Source: Sphingobium phenoxybenzoativorans
GTDB taxonomy: Bacteria > Pseudomonadota > Alphaproteobacteria > Sphingomonadales > Sphingomonadaceae
Length of the DNA stretch: 64,000 bases
Direction: 5' to 3'
Assembly (NCBI RefSeq): GCF_001757355.1
Contig: NZ_MINO01000003.1
Location: 110,421-174,420, forward strand
This document shows positions 55,154-63,436 of the stretch, one piece after another (positions within the stretch are counted from its first letter, which is position 1; every line of letters starts with the position of its first letter). The position numbers were made by a program, and so were the translations under genes. The notes beneath the pieces were generated by a model that saw nothing but the letters and a program-made list of their open reading frames with translations, made no database searches and was not told where the DNA came from.

Positions 55154-57946
55154 TTAGAAGTTCAATCCTACACGGGCGTAGTAGGAACCGCCGGTAAAGC
55201 CAAAGGGCGACTGACCGCCATAAAGCCCCTGCCCAAGCGTCGGGCTGACCTGTCCGACGGCATCAGGATAGACGTTGAACAGATTGTTCGATCCAACCGC
55301 AACGCTGACCAGCGGCGTCACCTGCCAGGTCAGTTCCAGATCAGTGATCCACTTCGGCCCGTAATAGCGGTCGTTGGGATAGGTGGCGACGCCAGCCACC
55401 ATCACCGGGTTCATCAGATTGTTGAAGCCGCCGAACCGGGTGAGGCGCGTCGACAGCGTGAAATCGCCGGCCGTGGTCACATTGCTGATCGACAATTTGG
55501 TGTGCGGCAGGTTCACGGTCAGATTGCTGCGCGAGAAACGATCGAACAGCTCGAAATTCACCGCGCTCAATTCCGGCGGGTTGCCGATGATGTGGGTGAT
55601 CTTCGTCTTGTTGTAGTTATAACCCAGATTCCATTGCATGGTCGCCACGTCGAACAGGTCATGCTTGTACGACGCCACCACATCGATGCCGCGCGTGCGC
55701 GTATCAATGGCGTTGGTATAATATTGGGCGCTCAGATTGCCCGGAATGCCATTGGCGATCAGGATGTTGGAAATGGCGTTGCCGGACAATGTGCTGGTGA
55801 TGACGATGCGGTCATCGACATCAATCTGGAACGCATCAACCGTCAGGCTGAAATTGGGGAAAGGCGTCAACACGACGCCGCCCGAAATGTTGAAGGATTT
55901 CTCCGGCGTCAGCGGCTCAGCGCCCAGGGCGATGGCGGCCGCAGATTCAACCGGCAGCGTCTTGATCTGGACCAGCGTGTTGGCAATGCCGTTGATCGTG
56001 CGGAACTGGTTGGTCGTCTGCGAATAAATCTGCTGGGCGACCGCAGGCGCGCGGAAGCCGGTATTCGCCGCTGCGCGCACCGCGAGCCAGTCCGTCGCGG
56101 CATAGCGGCCGTTGACCTTCCAGATCAGGGTGTTGCCGCTGTCGTCATCATAATGCTCGAAGCGGGCCGCCGCGCCGATCGTGATGTCCTTTGTCGGGTC
56201 CCACGCCACGTCCGCATAGGCGGCCAGGTTGTTGCGGGTCATCCGCGCGGCGTCCTGCGGCTGGAAACCGGCGGAGCTTTGCGCGCCCGGCGTCTGGCCG
56301 GCCCTGTAGAAGGGTCCGATAGCATAGCTGTTCGGATCGCCCTCAAACGTCTGGTAGCGTTCGCGCCGGTGCTGCGCGCCTGCCGAAACCTGCAGATTGC
56401 CGCCGCCCACATCGAATCCGCGCGTCAGATCGAGCGAAGTGACGAACTCCGACGATTTGAGCGTGCCGATGTAAAATTCCGTTGGACCTGCCGGACCAAG
56501 CGACGGATTCACCGTCCCTTCAGAGGACTGACGTGCGCGGTTGCGGCCGAAACCGGTGCTGAAATCCCAATCCCAGCCAGCGACAACGCCCTTCGCGCCC
56601 AGGATGAACTCGAAATCCTCCTCATCGATTTTCACATGCGGGCGATAGCCGTTGGGATAAATCTCCAGCACCGAGTTCACATCGTTCGGCGGACGGAAGG
56701 AATACCAGAGGTCTGACCGGCGCTGGCTGTACGTGCCAAACGCGTAGAGGTGGACGTCGCCCACATCATAACCGGCGTTCAGGCCGGTGTTGATGCTGCG
56801 CGATGGCATGACGCCGTAACTGATGGTGGTCAGACGATCGATCGTCGCTTCGCGCGGATCGCGCTGACCGTTGACCAGCGGATAGAGATTGACGTTGGGC
56901 GAGATTGGCAGCGCCCGGTTCGACATCTCCTGCTTCTTCACATTGACGGAGAAATTGGCGAAACCGTTATCGCCAAGCGCCATGCCGAAATTCAGGTCCG
57001 CCTGATACAGTTCACCATCCGACCGATCGAAATTCTGGCCGGCGGTGAATCCTGCGGAACCGCCCTTCGCATCGTCCTTCAAAATGATGTTGATGACGCC
57101 CGCAATCGCGTCAGACCCATATTGCGCGGCCGCGCCATCGCGCAGCACTTCGATATGGTCGATTGCCGAAACCGGGATCATGTCGAGATCGGAGGGGACT
57201 GATCCGTTGTAGACTGCGGACACGGCATTGATCAGCGATGTCTTGTGACGGCGCTTGCCATTGACCAGGATAAGCGTCTGGTCGGGGTTGAGGCCGCGCA
57301 GACCGCCCGTGGCAATGACGGTCGAGGTCGCACCGCCCGCCCGCACCGGCAGGTTGAAGGACGGGACCAGCGTGTTGAGCGCCTGGAACACGCCCGCCTT
57401 GCCGGTACGCTCCAGGTCCGCGCCGGATATGACGTCAATCGGCGTCGGGCTGTCCGTAATCGTGCGCGGCTGTCCACGCGACCCGGTAACGACGATGGCA
57501 GCGCCCTCCTCGTCATCGGCCGCTGCGGAGGACACCTGGGGCGCGGTAGCGGCGGCGGCCGAAGCCTGCATGGCGACGGGCAGGCTGGTGACCGAAAGGC
57601 TGGCGACTTCCACCGCACGCGCGCGCTTGGGCTGCCGCGCTAGGGAGAGTGCGATGACTTCATTGCTCGACAGGGTAATCTTCAGGTCCGTGCCTGCGAT
57701 CAGCCTGGACAGCGCAACGCCTGGCGCCATCCGGCCATTGACCGACTGCGCAAGCAGCCCCACCACCTGATCGTAGGGAAACAGGATCTGAATGCCCGAT
57801 TGCCGGGCGAAAAGCGTCAGCGCGCTTTGCATTGACTGCGCCGGTATGCGGAAACTGACCGGCTCAGCCGCTGCCAGTGCGGGTGTGGCGGCAACCGCGC
57901 AGATCGCAACGGATGCCAGCCCGGCTATGTTTCGAAAACTTCGCAT
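55154..57946 (-). CDS. TonB-dependent transducer/receptor with STN signalling domain
   Basis: A 930-residue receptor. Signal peptide (about 1-26), then a secretin/TonB N-terminal short domain (STN; about 30-100: VSFRIPAQSMQSALTLFARQ, SGIQILFPYDQVV), a linker, the plug (about 150-300; TLILVNGKRRH, IDHIEVLRDGAAAQYGSD) and a barrel ending SYYARVGLNF. STN domains contact a FecR-type anti-sigma factor in the periplasm; sigma and FecR genes are divergent next door. Start 57946 follows AAGGGGGT. It is a paralogue of the 42-kb receptor. Confidence 0.95.
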   Translation of the reverse strand: MRSFRNIAGLASVAICAVAATPALAAAEPVSFRIPAQSMQSALTLFARQSGIQILFPYDQVVGLLAQSVNGRMAPGVALSRLIAGTDLKITLSSNEVIALSLARQPKRARAVEVASLSVTSLPVAMQASAAAATAPQVSSAAADDEEGAAIVVTGSRGQPRTITDSPTPIDVISGADLERTGKAGVFQALNTLVPSFNLPVRAGGATSTVIATGGLRGLNPDQTLILVNGKRRHKTSLINAVSAVYNGSVPSDLDMIPVSAIDHIEVLRDGAAAQYGSDAIAGVINIILKDDAKGGSAGFTAGQNFDRSDGELYQADLNFGMALGDNGFANFSVNVKKQEMSNRALPISPNVNLYPLVNGQRDPREATIDRLTTISYGVMPSRSINTGLNAGYDVGDVHLYAFGTYSQRRSDLWYSFRPPNDVNSVLEIYPNGYRPHVKIDEEDFEFILGAKGVVAGWDWDFSTGFGRNRARQSSEGTVNPSLGPAGPTEFYIGTLKSSEFVTSLDLTRGFDVGGGNLQVSAGAQHRRERYQTFEGDPNSYAIGPFYRAGQTPGAQSSAGFQPQDAARMTRNNLAAYADVAWDPTKDITIGAAARFEHYDDDSGNTLIWKVNGRYAATDWLAVRAAANTGFRAPAVAQQIYSQTTNQFRTINGIANTLVQIKTLPVESAAAIALGAEPLTPEKSFNISGGVVLTPFPNFSLTVDAFQIDVDDRIVITSTLSGNAISNILIANGIPGNLSAQYYTNAIDTRTRGIDVVASYKHDLFDVATMQWNLGYNYNKTKITHIIGNPPELSAVNFELFDRFSRSNLTVNLPHTKLSISNVTTAGDFTLSTRLTRFGGFNNLMNPVMVAGVATYPNDRYYGPKWITDLELTWQVTPLVSVAVGSNNLFNVYPDAVGQVSPTLGQGLYGGQSPFGFTGGSYYARVGLNF

Positions 57947-58108
57947 CTTTGACCCCCTTTTAATTTTTCGCATCTCTCGATGGGGGAAACGGGGGCCGAT
58001 CACGTTTCTGCTAATAGGATCGAAAAATATCTCACTGGATTGCTGCGATCCTCGCGAAGCACAGAAACTGCCGGGAGGATCGGATCAGGGCAGCATAGGG
58101 GAACGGGG

Positions 58109-58696
58109 TTGGAAACGGTCAGGGTCAGGCTTGATTGGTTCAAGGCGGCAATTCTTCCGCATGAAGGCGCGCTTCGGGGACGATTGCGGCGCGTGATGTC
58201 GCGTTCCAGCGATGTTGACGATCTGGTCGCCGAATGCATGACGCGCGCTTATGCCCATGGCGATGTCAACGCCACGACCAACGGCAAAGCCTATCTTTTT
58301 CAGATCGCCCGCAACCTCCTGATTGATGAGGCGCGCCGGGAAAAAATCGTCTCGCTGGAGTTTGTGGCGGAACTGGACGTGCTGCAGGCCGATCATTCGA
58401 CGGAGGCCGCGCTGCAGGCCCGCGACGAGCTTCGCCATCTCCAGGCGATATTGGATACGCTGCCGCCGCAATGCCGCCGCGCCTTCATTATGCGCCGCGT
58501 GTACGGGAAATCTGTTAAGGAGATAGCAGAGGAGATGGCGCTTTCCGTTTTCACTGTGGACAAGCATTTGACGCGCGCCGCCGTGAAGATAATGCAAGCC
58601 ATTGGACAGTTTGAGGGTTCCGGTTTTGGGTGGTCGCTACAAAAGCGCGGAGGAAATGCAGACGATAGAAGCCGAAGCGGCTCGTCTGTTCCTTAA
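58109..58696 (+). CDS. ECF RNA polymerase sigma factor (FecI-like)
   Basis: A 195-residue sigma-70-family factor. Region 2 (about 30-95): SSDVDDLVAECMTRAYAHGD and YLFQIARNLLIDEARR. Region 4 (about 125-170): LPPQCRRAFIMRRVYGKSVK followed by EIAEEMALSVFTVDKHLTRA. I see no in-frame ATG before region 2; TTG 58109, preceded by AGGGG, is the best start. It should direct transcription of the divergent receptor-acylase operon when released by FecR. The FecR gene overlaps its 3' end. Confidence 0.9.
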   Translation: METVRVRLDWFKAAILPHEGALRGRLRRVMSRSSDVDDLVAECMTRAYAHGDVNATTNGKAYLFQIARNLLIDEARREKIVSLEFVAELDVLQADHSTEAALQARDELRHLQAILDTLPPQCRRAFIMRRVYGKSVKEIAEEMALSVFTVDKHLTRAAVKIMQAIGQFEGSGFGWSLQKRGGNADDRSRSGSSVP

Positions 58697-59642
58697 GGCG
58701 CGTGCAAGCGACGCACGGGAGGACTGGGACGCCGCCTATGATTGGGTCGCCCAGGACCCCGCTCATGGCCATGCCTTCGCCAAGGCGGAAGCGGGATGGG
58801 AGCTCGCCGAAAGGCTGAACGAGCTGCCAGTCGCGCGCGAAGGGTCGGAAGCGCACGGCCGCCTTATCACGGAAGCAGCGGCGCCGCCGGAGCCCGCCCC
58901 TGCGCGGCCAGCGATGATGAGCCGCCGCGCATTGCTGGGCACAGCGGTAGCGGCCGCCATCGTCGGCATAGCCGGAACAGTCACCCTGCGCCTGATCGGC
59001 ACCGTCGACCATTACCGCACCGCACTTGGCGAAACCCGCGCGGTGCGCCTTGCCGACGGCTCAGTCGTCCATCTCAACACCAACAGCTCCATAGAGGTTG
59101 CGCTCCGCGACAATCGCCGGTCGATCAAGCTGCTGAAAGGCGAGGCGCGCTTCGACGTCGCACATGACAAGGCGCGGCCGTTCATCGTGGATGCCGACGG
59201 GACCCAGGTCCGCGCCGTCGGCACCGTATTCAACGTGCGGCTGCGGCCGGAACTCACCGAATTGACCGTGATCGAGGGCATGGTCGCCGTGCGGAATGGC
59301 GGGTCGGCGGCACGGACAATCGGCAGCGGACGCAGCGCCGCCGTCCGCAGCGGCGGCATAGCCGTCACGCCGCTCGCGCCCGCGAAACTCAAGCAACGCA
59401 TCGCCTGGCAGGACGGCGTGATTGAATTTGACGGCGACACGCTGGCGCAGGCGGTTGAGGAATTTAACCGTTACCGGGCGACTCCGCTGGTCATCGGGGA
59501 CCCATCCATCGCCAGCATCCGGGTCGGCGGCACCTTCCAGGCAACCCGGTCCGACGATTTCGTCTACGCGCTGGAGCGGGGATTTGGCGTCCGCGCGATC
59601 GCGGGCAGCGACAAGTCGGTGATCCTGGTTTCCGACGATTAG
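58656..59642 (+). CDS. FecR-domain anti-sigma factor
   Basis: A 328-residue protein. The cytoplasmic part (1-85) with EAEAARLFLKARASDAREDW and DWVAQDPAHGHAFAKAE is the FecR N-terminal sigma-binding region. A transmembrane helix (about 90-112; LLGTAVAAAIVGIAGTVTL) follows. The periplasmic FecR domain (about 130-230) has TRAVRLADGSVVHLNTNSSI and LLKGEARFDVAHDKARPF, and the C-terminal STN-like segment has VEEFNRYRATPLVIGDPSIA. ATG 58656 overlaps sigma; TTG 58626 is an alternative start. Confidence 0.92.
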   Translation: MQTIEAEAARLFLKARASDAREDWDAAYDWVAQDPAHGHAFAKAEAGWELAERLNELPVAREGSEAHGRLITEAAAPPEPAPARPAMMSRRALLGTAVAAAIVGIAGTVTLRLIGTVDHYRTALGETRAVRLADGSVVHLNTNSSIEVALRDNRRSIKLLKGEARFDVAHDKARPFIVDADGTQVRAVGTVFNVRLRPELTELTVIEGMVAVRNGGSAARTIGSGRSAAVRSGGIAVTPLAPAKLKQRIAWQDGVIEFDGDTLAQAVEEFNRYRATPLVIGDPSIASIRVGGTFQATRSDDFVYALERGFGVRAIAGSDKSVILVSDD

Positions 59643-59693
59643 AAGTCCTGACCTGCAGTAGCAGATTGATGCGGGCGATCCGTTTCCGCTGTC

Positions 59694-60995
59694 ATGGAAC
59701 ATATCGCTCTGCCGTTACCGGCGCAGATAACACGGCAGGACCGCCTTCGGTCGATATTGGGGGGTTCGGTCGGCAACCTCATCGAATGGTATGACTGGTA
59801 CGTCTATTCGGCCTTCACGCTATATTTTGCGCCGGTCTTTTTTCCTTCGGATGACAGCACGGCCCAGTTGCTGAACGCCGCCGCCATTTTCGCCGTCGGC
59901 TTCCTGATGCGGCCGCTGGGGGCCTGGCTGATGGGCATGTATGCGGACCGGCGGGGGCGCAAGGCGGGCCTCACCCTTTCCGTCATGCTGATGGGCGGCG
60001 GATCGCTGATGATCGCGGTGATCCCCGGCTATGCCGCGATCGGCGTGTTCGCGCCGATGCTCCTGCTGGTGGCGCGCCTGATGCAGGGCCTGTCGGTCGG
60101 CGGCGAATATGGCGCCAGCGCCACCTATCTTTCCGAAATGGCGGACAAGGATCACCGCGGCTTCTTCTCCAGCTTTCAATATGTCACGCTGATCGCAGGC
60201 CAGCTTCTGGCGCTCTGCGTACTGCTGCTGCTTCAGCTTGCCCTGACGGAAAGCCAGCTCGAAAGCTGGGGATGGCGCGTGCCCTTTGCGGTGGGCGGAC
60301 TGATGGCGATCGGCGTCTACCGCCTGCGCCGCGGCCTGCGCGAGACCGAGGCATTCGAACAGAATGCCGCTATTTCCGAACAGCCAAGCTCCAGCGGATG
60401 GACGCTGATCCGGCGGCACCCGCGCGAGGTGCTGCTGGTGATGGCGCTTACAGCGGGCGGCACGCTCGCCTTCTATGCCTATAGCACCTACATGCAGAAA
60501 TTCCTGGTCAACAGCGCTGGTTTCGGCCGCCAGACCGCCACGGCGATCATGGCGTCGGCGCTGTTCATCTACATGCTGCTGCAGCCCATTGCCGGCTGGA
60601 TTTCCGACCGGATCGGCCGCAAGCCCTTGCTGCTCGCTTTCGGCATTTGCGGCGTGCTGTTCACCACCGCCATCTTCACCCGGCTGGAAACCGTGACATC
60701 CTCGTTCGGCGCATTCCTGCTGGTGCTGTCCGGCCTGGTCATCGTCACCGGCTACACATCGATCAATGCCATCGTGAAGGCCGAACTATTTCCCGCCAAC
60801 ATCCGCGCGCTGGGCGTCGCGCTGCCCTATGCGCTGGCCAACACGCTGTTTGGCGGCACCGCCGAATATGCGGCATTGTGGATGAAGCAGGCCGCAATGG
60901 AGAGCGGCTTCTACTGGTACGTCACGGGAATGATCGCCGTGTCGCTGATCGTCTATCTCCGCATGCCCGACACCCGCACCACCAGCCGTATCTGA
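59694..60995 (+). CDS. MHS-family (metabolite:H+ symporter) MFS transporter
   Basis: A 433-residue carrier with 12 helices. GNLIEWYDWYVYSAFTLYFA is the MHS signature shared with KgtP (2-oxoglutarate) and ProP, with MGMYADRRGRK as the loop 2-3 motif and GGEYGASATYLSEMADKDHR in helix 5 and the loop after it. It lies downstream of fecR by 51 bases and upstream of the VCBS gene by 19. Substrate is likely a small organic acid or a product of the acylase; this cannot be decided here. Confidence 0.93.
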   Translation: MEHIALPLPAQITRQDRLRSILGGSVGNLIEWYDWYVYSAFTLYFAPVFFPSDDSTAQLLNAAAIFAVGFLMRPLGAWLMGMYADRRGRKAGLTLSVMLMGGGSLMIAVIPGYAAIGVFAPMLLLVARLMQGLSVGGEYGASATYLSEMADKDHRGFFSSFQYVTLIAGQLLALCVLLLLQLALTESQLESWGWRVPFAVGGLMAIGVYRLRRGLRETEAFEQNAAISEQPSSSGWTLIRRHPREVLLVMALTAGGTLAFYAYSTYMQKFLVNSAGFGRQTATAIMASALFIYMLLQPIAGWISDRIGRKPLLLAFGICGVLFTTAIFTRLETVTSSFGAFLLVLSGLVIVTGYTSINAIVKAELFPANIRALGVALPYALANTLFGGTAEYAALWMKQAAMESGFYWYVTGMIAVSLIVYLRMPDTRTTSRI

Positions 60996-61014
60996 TCGAT
61001 TGAGGGGAATTGCC

Positions 61015-62526
61015 ATGACATCACTGACCAGGACCCTACTCCGCACGCTGCCCCTGCTGCTGGTCGCGCAGACCGGGGAAACGCTGGCGCAGGATGCCGC
61101 GCCGGCAGAACCGAAATTCACCTCCGTTCAACCGGCCGACTTCGCCATCGCCGGGTCGCTGTCCAATAGCTGGGCGGATTTCGATAATGACGGCGACCTC
61201 GATCTCGCCGTTTCGCTCAAGAGCGGCGACATCCGCCTCTATCGCAATGACAAGGGCAAGTTCGTGAATGTCGGCCCGGAGATGGGACTGCCTTCCTCCG
61301 GTCCGGAAATGCGCGGCGTCGCATGGGGCGACTATGATGGCGACGGATGGGTCGACCTGCTTGGCGGGGCGACCATGCCCGACCAGCTAAGCCTGGTTTT
61401 CCACAATGAAGGCGGAAAGAAATTCACCAATGTCGCGCCGGAACTGGGCCTGACGATCCCCGGCCGATCAGCCCGCCAGACAAGCTGGCTGGATTATGAC
61501 AATGATGGCGATCTGGATCTTTATGCGTCCAACCGCATCGGCCCGAACGCGCTGTACCGCAACGATAATGGCAAATTCGTTCAGGTCTTTGCGGGGACCA
61601 GCGTTTCCGACACGCGCCCCACCGTTGGGGCATGCTGGTTCGACTATGACCGGGACGGCGATCTGGACCTGTTCCTGGCCAATCAGTCCGGCGCGACGGA
61701 CTCCCTGTGGCGCAACGATGGCGACAGCTTCGTCGATGTCGCGCCGCAGCTTGGCCTCGACAATCCCGGCCGGACGAAGGACGAGGGTGGCGTCGGCTGC
61801 GCCGTCGGCGACTATGACAATGACGGCTTTCTGGACCTGTTCGTGCCCAATTATGGCGTGAACACCCTCTACCACAATAATGGCGACGGCACCTTTACCA
61901 ACGTCGCGAAGGAAATGGGCGTCGCTGTGGAAAACCACGCCGTCGGTGCGGTGTGGGGCGATTATGACAATGACGGTTTTCTCGACCTCTATGTCACATC
62001 CTATGTCGGGGAACGGAACAAGCAGCAGCCCAAGGACAGCCTGTTCCACAATCAGGGCGGCAAGGGTTTCGTCAACGTCCTGACGCCGGAATCGCAGCTC
62101 AATGCCGGCGACCATGGCGTGCAATGGGTGGATTATGATCGCGACGGAGCGCTCGATCTTTCCGTAATGCGCGGATACACTGATCAGGGCGGCCATTTCC
62201 TGTTCCATAACGACCTTCCCAAGGCCGCTGCGCGCCGCAGCCTCTCGGTGCTGGTCCTTGACGCCAAGGGGCGCTTCACCCGCATGGGCGCGGAAGTGCG
62301 CCTGTATGACAAGGGTGGCAAGATCATCGCCACACGGCAGGTTTCGACCGGTGACGGCTATAATTCGGAAAATGCGGCGCCGGTGCATTTCGGCCTGAAG
62401 GATAATAGGCCGGTGACCGTCGAAGTCACATTCATGGGAGCCAAAGGCCGCAAGACGCAGACTGTCCGCAATGTCGACCCGAAACGGTTCGCCGGAAAAT
62501 CGTTGGTGGTCAGCGAAGGGAACTGA
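61015..62526 (+). CDS. CRTAC1-like FG-GAP/VCBS repeat protein
   Basis: A 503-residue exported protein. Signal peptide (about 1-28, ending GETLAQD). Seven calcium-loop repeats are visible: DFDNDGDLDL, DYDGDGWVDL, DYDNDGDLDL, DYDRDGDLDL, two DYDNDGFLDL and DYDRDGALDL, the blades of a beta-propeller. The C-terminal part (about 400-500; VSTGDGYNSENAAPVHFGL) is an ASPIC/UnbV domain. Such proteins bind calcium and are secreted or outer-surface; their function is mostly unknown. GAGGGGA precedes ATG 61015. Confidence 0.93.
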   Translation: MTSLTRTLLRTLPLLLVAQTGETLAQDAAPAEPKFTSVQPADFAIAGSLSNSWADFDNDGDLDLAVSLKSGDIRLYRNDKGKFVNVGPEMGLPSSGPEMRGVAWGDYDGDGWVDLLGGATMPDQLSLVFHNEGGKKFTNVAPELGLTIPGRSARQTSWLDYDNDGDLDLYASNRIGPNALYRNDNGKFVQVFAGTSVSDTRPTVGACWFDYDRDGDLDLFLANQSGATDSLWRNDGDSFVDVAPQLGLDNPGRTKDEGGVGCAVGDYDNDGFLDLFVPNYGVNTLYHNNGDGTFTNVAKEMGVAVENHAVGAVWGDYDNDGFLDLYVTSYVGERNKQQPKDSLFHNQGGKGFVNVLTPESQLNAGDHGVQWVDYDRDGALDLSVMRGYTDQGGHFLFHNDLPKAAARRSLSVLVLDAKGRFTRMGAEVRLYDKGGKIIATRQVSTGDGYNSENAAPVHFGLKDNRPVTVEVTFMGAKGRKTQTVRNVDPKRFAGKSLVVSEGN

Positions 62527-62548
62527 CGGCGCAGCCGCTCGAACTCGC

Positions 62549-62577
62549 GCGGGCTGCATAACTGGCTTGCAGCCCGC
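62549..62577 (+). terminator. hairpin after the VCBS gene
   Basis: GCGGGCTGCA and TGCAGCCCGC form a perfect 10-bp stem with a 9-base loop, 22 bases after the stop codon of the VCBS gene. A clear T-run does not follow (ACAATAT), so it may be a pause or a Rho-assisted site. Confidence 0.55.
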
Positions 62578-62645
62578 ACAATATACTCCCCCATCCGGGG
62601 CGCATAATATTTCGCGGCATGGATTCCTGCCCAAGCCGCTTCTTG

Positions 62646-62930
62646 TTAAGACGGCCCATGGATGAGGTTCTGGCGATCGAGAATATCATAGGTGCTGGCG
62701 CTGTCGCCTTCAGCGCCGCGATCTATAAACTGACGCGCCTTGCCCGCCGCCTCCGGGATATTCTCGATTTTGAGGATAACAGTCTCAACTGATGCGCGTC
62801 GTGCTTGGTCATTCGCGCCAGGCGGAAAATAGCGTTCCTGTCCTACACCCTTCCCCAATGTTAGCCCGATCCGGCTGAAGCGGAAAGGGATCGACATGTT
62901 GGAAAAGACTGCTGGAGATAACCTCGCCAA
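62646..62930 (-). CDS. doubtful small ORF
   Basis: A 94-codon frame with TTG at 62930, or ATG at 62897 (83 codons). The C-terminal half (VETVILKIENIPEAAGKARQ) looks protein-like, but I see no ribosome binding site and recognise no family. An overlapping plus-strand frame of 44 codons at 62658 is equally unproven. Confidence 0.25.
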   Translation of the reverse strand: MARLSPAVFSNMSIPFRFSRIGLTLGKGVGQERYFPPGANDQARRASVETVILKIENIPEAAGKARQFIDRGAEGDSASTYDILDRQNLIHGPS

Positions 62931-63080
62931 TGACCGTTCTCCGCGGCCATTTCCGGTGGCTCACGCCACTATCGAACCCAGCCCATGCCCGGCCGCTGGG
63001 ACGGCCGAGGAAGATGCAATGGCAACCCGCAACTTCCGCAACTTCGATAACCTGTTTAGCGCAAAAATGCCGGAAATCCG

Positions 63081-63371
63081 TCAATCTCCGAACACTGCAT
63101 GCGTCAGCGTGACTGACTTGGTCTTGCCGATCAGATTGCTCCATTCGCGGTGCGCATAGCGATGGAGGAGACCCTGCGCCTCCATATAGGTGCGGTGCGG
63201 ATTATCCTCTCTCAGGAACCGGGCATTGGGACCCAGCATCTCGGCGACTGCACGCGCCGACACCAGAAACTCTATGATGTCGCCGCCGAAATCGCCTTCA
63301 AAACGCAACATCGAGCCATCCGCCGTCCAACGCGGGTTGGGCTGGTCAAAGCGCAGGAACACCACCGCCAT
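63081..63371 (-). CDS. small protein of unknown function (96 residues)
   Basis: GGAGG lies 7 bases upstream of ATG 63371, so translation is likely. The sequence starts MAVVFLRFDQPNPRWTADGS and continues with a beta-strand-rich part, then an acidic/aromatic helix (MEAQGLLHRYAHREWSN). No signal peptide or membrane helix. It somewhat resembles short DUF1488-type proteins, but I would not assign it. It lies downstream of the CitE-like gene on the same strand. Confidence 0.6.
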   Translation of the reverse strand: MAVVFLRFDQPNPRWTADGSMLRFEGDFGGDIIEFLVSARAVAEMLGPNARFLREDNPHRTYMEAQGLLHRYAHREWSNLIGKTKSVTLTHAVFGD

Positions 63372-63436
63372 TCATCATCCTCCAGACATGTCGCGAACAA
63401 CGATAGCGTCAGAGGGTAAATAAAGATGGACCTGTT

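Larger units (their letters stand above)
62527..63080. other. mostly non-coding stretch with terminator and doubtful ORF
   Basis: It contains the hairpin at 62549-62577 and a possible short minus-strand frame at 62646-62930. Nothing else is supported. Confidence 0.4.
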
